From Glomus cerebriforme (Eukaryota > Glomeromycota > Glomeromycetes > Glomerales > Glomeraceae), in contig QKYT01000341.1 of NCBI GenBank assembly GCA_003550305.1, positions 1 through 64,000 of the forward strand: DNA of 64,000 nucleotides, given 5' to 3'. Position 1 is the stretch's first letter. The number at the start of each line of letters is the position of its first letter. The notes beneath the pieces are model-generated. The model saw nothing but the letters and a program-made list of their open reading frames with translations. It was not told where the DNA came from and did no database searches. Positions 57,449-64,000 of this stretch are shown here, piece after piece. Position numbers and translations under genes: made by a program.

Positions 57449-60400
57449 ATGTTCCTTAATACTAATGGAAAAAACTCAAAACATTTTACATGGCAGTTTT
57501 TCTTATTTATGTGTGTTATGGTAGTTACTATTTTAGTAGTTTCTGCCGTTAAACCACAAGATTTTAGAACATGCGCGCAGACTTCATTCTGCCGTAGGAA
57601 TCGTGCATATGCCGATAAAGCTACTTCTGGTTCATTTATTTCTCCATATAATGTAATAAAAGATACAATTAATATAGAAGATGGAATTATTTCAGGAGAA
57701 TTGATTAACACTGAAAATCGAGTTCTTTTTATTTTTGAGATTCATATTTTAATAAATAATTCTGTTAGAATCCGAATCAATGAAAAAAACCCATTAAAAC
57801 CTAGATATGATAGAGTAAAATATTGGTCTCTAATTCAAGAGCCTTCTAATACTTTAGAGTACACAGAAAATTCTATAAATGGAAAGGATATGTTTACATC
57901 ACTTTCTTTCGGGATAGATAGAAATCATAAAGTTATAATATATCATACCCCATTTCACATTGAATTACTGATTAATGATGTACCAATTATTACATTTAAT
58001 AATCGGGGATTCTTTAATTTTGAACATTTAAGGAAAAAAGATGATCCAGTCAATAAACCAGAATTAGTAATCCAACCTGATATTAATGCGGAAGAAGCAG
58101 AAATACAAACCGAAGAGGAAAAAGAAGAAAAGCAGGAGGAGGGTTTATGGGAAGAAACATTTAATGGCAAAATAGATTCAAAACCAAATGGTAATTCACT
58201 CTAACTTAATTGATATATACACACACATATATAATTGGGAATGTATATTTAAACAGGGCCCGAGTCTATTGGTCTCGATATCTCATTCCCAGGGTTTGGC
58301 CACGTATATGGTATTCCTGAGCACACAACGACCCTTTCATTAAAGGAGACACGGTATTATTTTATAAAAAAAATCGTATTAAAAGTTACCTGTAATGTAT
58401 ATTCATTTAATTTAAATTTTATAGTGGAGGAGATGGCGGATATAACGATCCGTATCGATTATATAATTTGGATGTATTTGAATATGATTTAGATAGTCCA
58501 ACGGCTTTATATGGCTCAATTCCATTTATGTTGGCACATCGAAAGGGAGCATCGGCCGCAATATTGTGGCTTAATGCCGCTGAAACATGGATCGATATTG
58601 TTAAAAGCAAGGATGACAAAGTAAAATATCCTTTATTGAATTGCGATAATTTATTTAAAATTAAATTGCTTTTATTTGTTTATTTTAATTAGAGTTTCCT
58701 TGGATTCGGAAAAGCTACACCTTCAACACATACACATTGGTTTTCTGAATCTGGTATCATTGATGTGTTTGCATTTCTTGGTCCAACTACATCTGACATA
58801 TTTGAGCAATATGGTTCGCTTACCGGATTCACTGCTCTGCCTCAATCATTTGCAATTGGTTATCATCAATGTCGTTGGAATTATCTTAATCAGCGTGATG
58901 TAGCCGAAGTGGATGCAGGTTTTGATGAAAACGATATCCCATATGATGTAATTTGGTTGGATATTGAACATACTGACGGTAAAAAATATTTTACATGGGA
59001 TAAAACAAAATTCTCAGATCCTGAAAAAATGCAAAAAGACATCGGTAGGAAAGGAAGAAAAGTACGTATATTATAAAATAGATATGTATATGTAAATTAT
59101 AATATTAATAAAACCTTGCTTTTCCACTAGATGGTTACAATTGTAGATCCACATGTAAAAAGAGATGATAATTATTATATTTACAAAGAGGCCAAAGATT
59201 TAGATATTCTTATCAAAGATAAAGATGGGAAAGCATTTGATGGTTGGTGTTGGCCCGGTAGCTCTGTTTATCCTGATTGGACTAATCCGAAAGCTCAAGA
59301 TTGGTTCGTTAAAAAATTTGCATTTGATCAATATGAGGTAAAGGTGTTATTTTATTATTCTTCTGTGAGAGTTATCTTTAATGTATAAATTGTTTATTTT
59401 CAAAGGGTTCGACTGAATACTTATTTATTTGGAATGACATGAATGAGGTAATTATTATTTAATTTTTACAAGTAGTGTTGTTATGAATTGCATGGTAATT
59501 TAATCATATCTTTTTTATCAATTTAGCCTGCTGTTTTTAGTGGTCCTGAAATTACAGCGCCAAAAGACCTCATTCATTATGAAGGATGGGAACATCGTAA
59601 TTTACATAACCTTTTTGGAATGGCTTTTGTAAATATTAATTTATTACATACAATTTTGAATTTTAATAATAATATCCTAACTTTTTGATATTCGTTTAGC
59701 ATGCAGCAACTTCTCAAGGTTTAATAAACAGAACAAACCCAAATCATCGTCCATTTGTACTTTCTCGATCATTTTTTGTTGGAAGTCAACGATTTGGTCC
59801 AATTTGGACGGGTGATAATTTTGCAAAATGGGACCATTTAGCTGCTTCATCCCCAATGTTATTGACTATTGGTATTTCTGGAATACCATTTTCAGGAGGT
59901 CAGTCAATTAAAATATTACATTCTCTTATTTATCAAATTATTAATTTGTAATGTATTTATTTTTACAATTTAGCTGATGTTGGTGGATTTTTTGGAAATC
60001 CTGAACCCGAATTATTAGTCCGTTGGTATCAAACTGGTGCTTTTCAACCATTCTTTAGAGGACATGCTCATATTGATACCAAGCGTCGAGAACCTTGGTT
60101 GTTTGGAGAACCATACACTAGTTATATAAGAGATGCTATTCGGCAAAGATATATTTTATTACCTTTTTGGTATACTTTATTCCAAGAAGCTAGTACTAAT
60201 GGAATGCCAATTATTAGACCAATGTTTGTAGTTTTTCCTGATAATGAAGAGACATTTGCAATGGAAGATCAATATTTCGTTGGAAATTCTCTTCTTGTCA
60301 AACCTATTACAAGTCAAGGACAAACTTCTACTGAAGTTTATTTTGCAGGGAAAGATGTAATTATATTTCAAATGAAATTAAATTTTTTTTTAATATTTAC

Positions 60401-61130
60401 ATACATTTATTTATTTATTTTTCTTGCAGATATATTATGATTATTATACATTTAAAAAGGTCCAAGGTTCTGGCAAAGTAAGAGTAGACGTTCTTATGAA
60501 TAAAATTCCCGTATTCTTAAGAGGAGGATCTATTATTCCCAGAAGACAAAGATTTAGAAGGTCTTCATTAGCTATGTATTCAGATCCATTTACACTCATA
60601 GTTGCTTTAAACAAAAAGGTAAATTAGGAAAGGATCATTAAGTATAAAATGATTTTACATTAAATTAATCTTACTTACTTTGATTTTTACGATTAATATT
60701 ATATTATTTATAGGGAGAAGCAACCGGAACATTATATTTAGATGATGGGAAATCTTACGAATATCAAAAAGGGCATTATATTTACAGAAAATTTAATTTT
60801 ACATCAGGAAAATTCACATCAACCTCATTAAATAATGATCAAGTTCAAAATGATGAAAATAATTATATTAGATCAAATAAGTTTATTAAGATAGAAAGAA
60901 TAATTATTCTTGGAATCGATAAATTACCGAAGAAAATAATTGGATATTATAATGATTTAATAGATGATAAAAAAGAATTGGAATTTAGTTTAGGAGGAAT
61001 CAATGATATAAAAGGAATTGTAAGTACTTCAATTGGAATTAGTACTGAAGAAATATCTAAAGACATCGTTATTATTAGAAATCCTAAATTACTTATTAGT
61101 AACGACTGGACTATTGAATTTGTTAATTAA
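57449..61130 (+). CDS. GANAB: ER glucosidase II, catalytic alpha subunit (GH31)
   Basis: About 13 exons in matched phases from ATG 57449 to TAA 61128-61130. The first exon begins [13 protein letters not shown] and has a hydrophobic signal or anchor ([18 protein letters not shown]). It continues with the GH31 N-terminal domain opening [14 protein letters not shown], typical of glucosidase II. An acidic loop with a Glu run (about residues 215-235) follows. The catalytic barrel holds [29 protein letters not shown], then [16 protein letters not shown] with the nucleophile Asp (59430-59447), [18 protein letters not shown] (acid/base Asp) and [21 protein letters not shown]. The C-terminal domains run to the stop. 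It trims the two inner glucoses from N-glycans in the ER. All catalytic residues are intact. Confidence 0.96.
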
Positions 61131-61632
61131 AGGGGAAAGATGATAAGCAATTTAAAATTTGATATTTTTTATAGATGAATTTGGATTAATAAAGTTAATT
61201 TATTTATAGTTTTATACTTGTTTAAGAAATAAGTTTAATTAATTACAAATACAACGAAATGCAAAAAAAACATAAAAACTAATTTAAAAGATATAGATAT
61301 ATTTTAAATGTCTGCCATCTTTTTCTAACTAAAAGTTATAACATCAACTACTGTGATTATTCCAGCAAAAAGGCCAATTTACCATTGCCATTGAGTCATT
61401 ACAATTAGAACCAATTCACATTACTAGTTAATAAATAAAATTTATTTCTAACAATGAAAATATATTTTTGGAAAAAAAATCTTTAATTTTACACTAAGAA
61501 CTTTTGATTATTTCGTTGAATGTTAATTTAATTTAAAATGGAAAAGTGTGGCTTATAAAATTGCCTATATCGACACTGGTCGATCGTGTTTAGATTTAAA
61601 TAAAAACCATAAACACTTTCTATACATTAAAC
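61131..61632. other. Intergenic, no gene seen
   Basis: Glucosidase 3' flank and the upstream region of the F-box-like gene. Nothing else recognised. Confidence 0.55.
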
Positions 61633-63153
61633 ATGGCACAAGGTCTTTCGGCAGAATGCTTACAGCAAATTATTTCATATAATGAAGATGATAGCAAGAC
61701 TTTACATTCATGTTTACTAGTGAATCGCTTTTGGTGTCATAACACGATCGGCATTTTATGGGGTCGTCCCTGGCGTTCTCATTCGATTACACAAACCTCA
61801 GCAACAAAATTGATTCAAACCTATGTTGCTTGCCTACCAGAAGAATCAAAGAAAATCTTGTATAATAATGGAATTAGATACCAACTCACGTCAGTTTCTC
61901 CTATTTTCGACTATGCTTCTTTCTTACGTGCTCTCGATTATGATTGCATGTTTTGGTCAATTTCACAGTGGTTAATATCTTGTTGGCTTTATCGTGTCTT
62001 AAATTATGAGGAAGAAGTCAAACCTGACAACGAACACCAAGAGGATCGCGTTGAAGATTGTATAGGGGAAGAGAATGAAAGAAAAACAATTCTTGTTGCA
62101 AGAGAATTATGTAATCTCTTTAAGAATCGGTGCAGGATTTTTCATGATCTTTTTTTGCATAATAGAGCCATTCAAAGTGATTTTCCTTTCTTGCCATCTT
62201 CTTCAGATACTACGAATTACTTAGCGAATCTACGAGAGTTTGTCTGTTTAGGTGATAACAAATCTAAACTTTTACTTGCTATGTCGAAAGTCTGCTCGGA
62301 ATTACGTAGGATTTTCGTAGGGTTTCCTCTGGCAATTCAATGGAAAACTCATTATAATTCCGATGCAATGAGTTACGCTACTCTTATCGAAAGCCAAACA
62401 CGTTTAGAAAGTATTTGTTTATATGGATACAAAAGTTTAGTGGCATTCTTAATTGATTCCCTTATTTCTCAATCAAAGACCTTACATACTCTAGAACTAA
62501 TGTATACGGACTTTAGAGAAGAACAAGATTGTGGTAGTATAATGTTGCTACCTGCTTGTAAAAATTTAAAATCTTTGAAAATTTATAATTGTTTTATTCC
62601 TCCCGATGACCGAATAATGCCACTAACTTCTTTTTTACAATTGGAAGAGTTTGACTTTTGTAACGAATGGAATCCTCTTTATCCACTTCCACAACACGAA
62701 TTTTGGGAGGAAATATTTCATAATACAGAGAATAGCTTAAGGAAGATGTCTTTATGGTGGATTCGAGCGGATCCAAAAGATGGTGCGCAAATTATTGAAT
62801 CAATTGCTAAGCAATGTTCAAATATCTCATTTCTCCATTTACCGGTTTTATGGATAAATGAAATTTTACTTCTTTTTAATCATTGCAAACAGCTTAAAGA
62901 ATTTTCCTTTAGTGGTGATGATTTTGATGCAAATGAGTCTTTAACACAATTAGGAATTCTTGTACCAATTGCCTTACGTTCTTTAACAATTAGGGATGGA
63001 CATATTGGAGGTTGGACTTTTACTGAGAGATCATTAGAATATTTTCTTTTGATTTGCCGCGCTAATTTACAAAAGGTGGATTTAACTCGTTGTTCTTGTA
63101 TGACCGATAGGCATTTTGAAGTCATAGCCCGTAGAGGGATTGCTAAATGTTAA
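61633..63153 (+). CDS. F-box-like protein with leucine-rich repeat-like region (506 aa)
   Basis: Single intron-free exon of 506 residues. The first 45 residues are F-box-like (LSAECLQQIISYNEDDSKTL, then HSCLLVNRFWCHNTIGILWG). The rest contains repeated leucine-rich segments (LRRIFVGFPLAI, TLHTLELMYTD, LKSLKIYNCFI, LQKVDLTRCSC) as in F-box/LRR substrate receptors of SCF ubiquitin ligases. Genes of this design, about 450-550 residues and mostly without introns, are very numerous in Rhizophagus. The substrate is unknown. Start: ATG 61633, with the F-box beginning five residues later. Confidence 0.85.
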   Translation: MAQGLSAECLQQIISYNEDDSKTLHSCLLVNRFWCHNTIGILWGRPWRSHSITQTSATKLIQTYVACLPEESKKILYNNGIRYQLTSVSPIFDYASFLRALDYDCMFWSISQWLISCWLYRVLNYEEEVKPDNEHQEDRVEDCIGEENERKTILVARELCNLFKNRCRIFHDLFLHNRAIQSDFPFLPSSSDTTNYLANLREFVCLGDNKSKLLLAMSKVCSELRRIFVGFPLAIQWKTHYNSDAMSYATLIESQTRLESICLYGYKSLVAFLIDSLISQSKTLHTLELMYTDFREEQDCGSIMLLPACKNLKSLKIYNCFIPPDDRIMPLTSFLQLEEFDFCNEWNPLYPLPQHEFWEEIFHNTENSLRKMSLWWIRADPKDGAQIIESIAKQCSNISFLHLPVLWINEILLLFNHCKQLKEFSFSGDDFDANESLTQLGILVPIALRSLTIRDGHIGGWTFTERSLEYFLLICRANLQKVDLTRCSCMTDRHFEVIARRGIAKC

Positions 63154-63592
63154 ATAATTGATATAAAAATGGTTCGTGATATTTATATATATATTTAGAT
63201 TAGAGTATTTATTTGTAAAAAAATTTTTTTTTAGAAAATGTAAAAAGAAAAACCCGTAAATTTTGTCTACCAGCTACCAATTTATTTATAATTCACGTTA
63301 AACACGTGACATTTTAATGGATAAAAAAAAATTTTACATTCGAAGGATCTAATGGTTGCGTTTTCGATTAAAGACAACAACTGATTGACTAAACTCAAAT
63401 ATCACAAATCGTTATAAATACCGGCCTCTGAATTTACTTGATAAACATTTCTAAAAAGCTAAAAAGTTTTGAGGGTATACTTAAGTCCTCAATTCAGGTC
63501 AGCTACCAATATAAACTCTCTTCAGTGGAATAAATATTACTTTTTATTTGAGAAATAATTTATTAGGTTTTGAACTCAAGTCCTTAAGTAAA
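63154..63592. other. Intergenic, no gene seen
   Basis: 3' flank of the F-box-like gene and the presumed promoter of the following gene. Confidence 0.5.
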
Positions 63593-64000
63593 ATGGGAAA
63601 AAACAATTTAGCCCGTGAAGGCACAAACCGTGGAAGTACTTCAATTCGTGGAAGAACTCGTGGCATTGCTTCAGGTCGTGGTCCTTCAACTTCTAAAAGC
63701 ATACTAGCAGCTCGAGATTCACCATTGAGCACATTAACAGCTCGTGATGCTTCGCCAATAAGAAACACAGTAGTAACTCGTGGAGGTCTATCAAATCGTG
63801 GGAAAGGAAAGGACCCATTACTTCGCACAAAAGATGATAATATAGAGAAAATTGCCTCGAAAAAAAGCGAAAAGAAGATTTATAAAGTAAGCCTAACTAA
63901 TGCGGTTGTTAAGAAGTTAATAGCTGCCAAATCAAAGGGTACCCATATGAAAATAAGCGCCTCTGATAAAATGGTACGTTCAGTTAATATCTTTTATAAT
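63593..64000 (+). CDS. Arginine/serine-rich protein, 5' part only (runs off window)
   Basis: From ATG 63593 the frame is open to the window end (136 codons). The N-terminal 80 residues are a low-complexity series of TRG/SRG/ARD units (RGSTSIRGRTRG, ASGRGPSTS, LTARDASPIR), like RGG-type nucleic-acid-binding tails. A Lys-rich segment (SKKSEKKIYK) follows. A possible intron donor (GTACGT) lies at 63973, after KISASDKM, so the last nine codons may be intron. Function unknown. Confidence 0.6.
   Translation, partial: MGKNNLAREGTNRGSTSIRGRTRGIASGRGPSTSKSILAARDSPLSTLTARDASPIRNTVVTRGGLSNRGKGKDPLLRTKDDNIEKIASKKSEKKIYKVSLTNAVVKKLIAAKSKGTHMKISASDKMVRSVNIFYN

Overview
The window is eukaryotic, very AT-rich, and dense in short (about 60-100 bp) GT-AG introns. 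Conserved genes read as fungal orthologues (YTP1, SPF1, UFD1, ETR1, CACT). The accessory part is filled with lineage-expanded families: tyrosine-kinase-like kinases with a CKEC/CWCQS N-terminus, F-box-like proteins, and high-copy genes with a CPLCK motif. Two 5S rRNA genes stand alone in opposite orientation. Together these fit an arbuscular mycorrhizal fungus (Glomeromycotina), most like Rhizophagus irregularis. The species call rests on recalled family resemblance, not on a search. Scattered N bases show this is an assembly with some unresolved spots.

Left part (1 to about 29 kb) is accessory and repeat-rich. It holds the tail of a Tc1/mariner transposase, a decayed kinase, and an inverted duplication of about 0.8-1 kb (1645-2640 against 10484-11310). 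It also holds a two-exon unknown gene, a 5S gene, a full-length but frameshifted kinase, relics of three high-copy gene families, an ORF with one in-frame TAG, a small tandem-DUF2283 membrane protein, and a ten-exon family member broken by several single-base frameshifts. Several MITE-like and foldback repeats lie between them.

Middle and right part (about 29 to 63 kb) holds conserved housekeeping genes. In order they are: mitochondrial enoyl thioester reductase ETR1 (its first four exons appear twice, with an N at the junction, probably an assembly artefact); a YTP1-like membrane protein; UFD1; the carnitine/acylcarnitine carrier; DNAJC11; a VanZ-like membrane protein; an unknown disordered protein; and the ER P5A-ATPase SPF1. 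After a gene-poor 5 kb block of poly-A-tailed and foldback repeats come LAMTOR5, ER glucosidase II alpha, a single-exon F-box-like gene, and the start of an arginine/serine-rich protein.

The genes are individually transcribed and do not form an operon. Two divergent pairs (DNAJC11/VanZ at 44.0-44.3 kb and LAMTOR5/glucosidase II alpha at 57.27-57.45 kb) probably share promoters. Three products (UFD1, SPF1, glucosidase II alpha) act in ER protein quality control and three (ETR1, CACT, DNAJC11) in mitochondria. I see no sign that this grouping is more than chance. The least explained items are the GC-rich nested-hairpin element at 29759-29937 and the foldback element with an 8-bp target duplication at 54739-55095.
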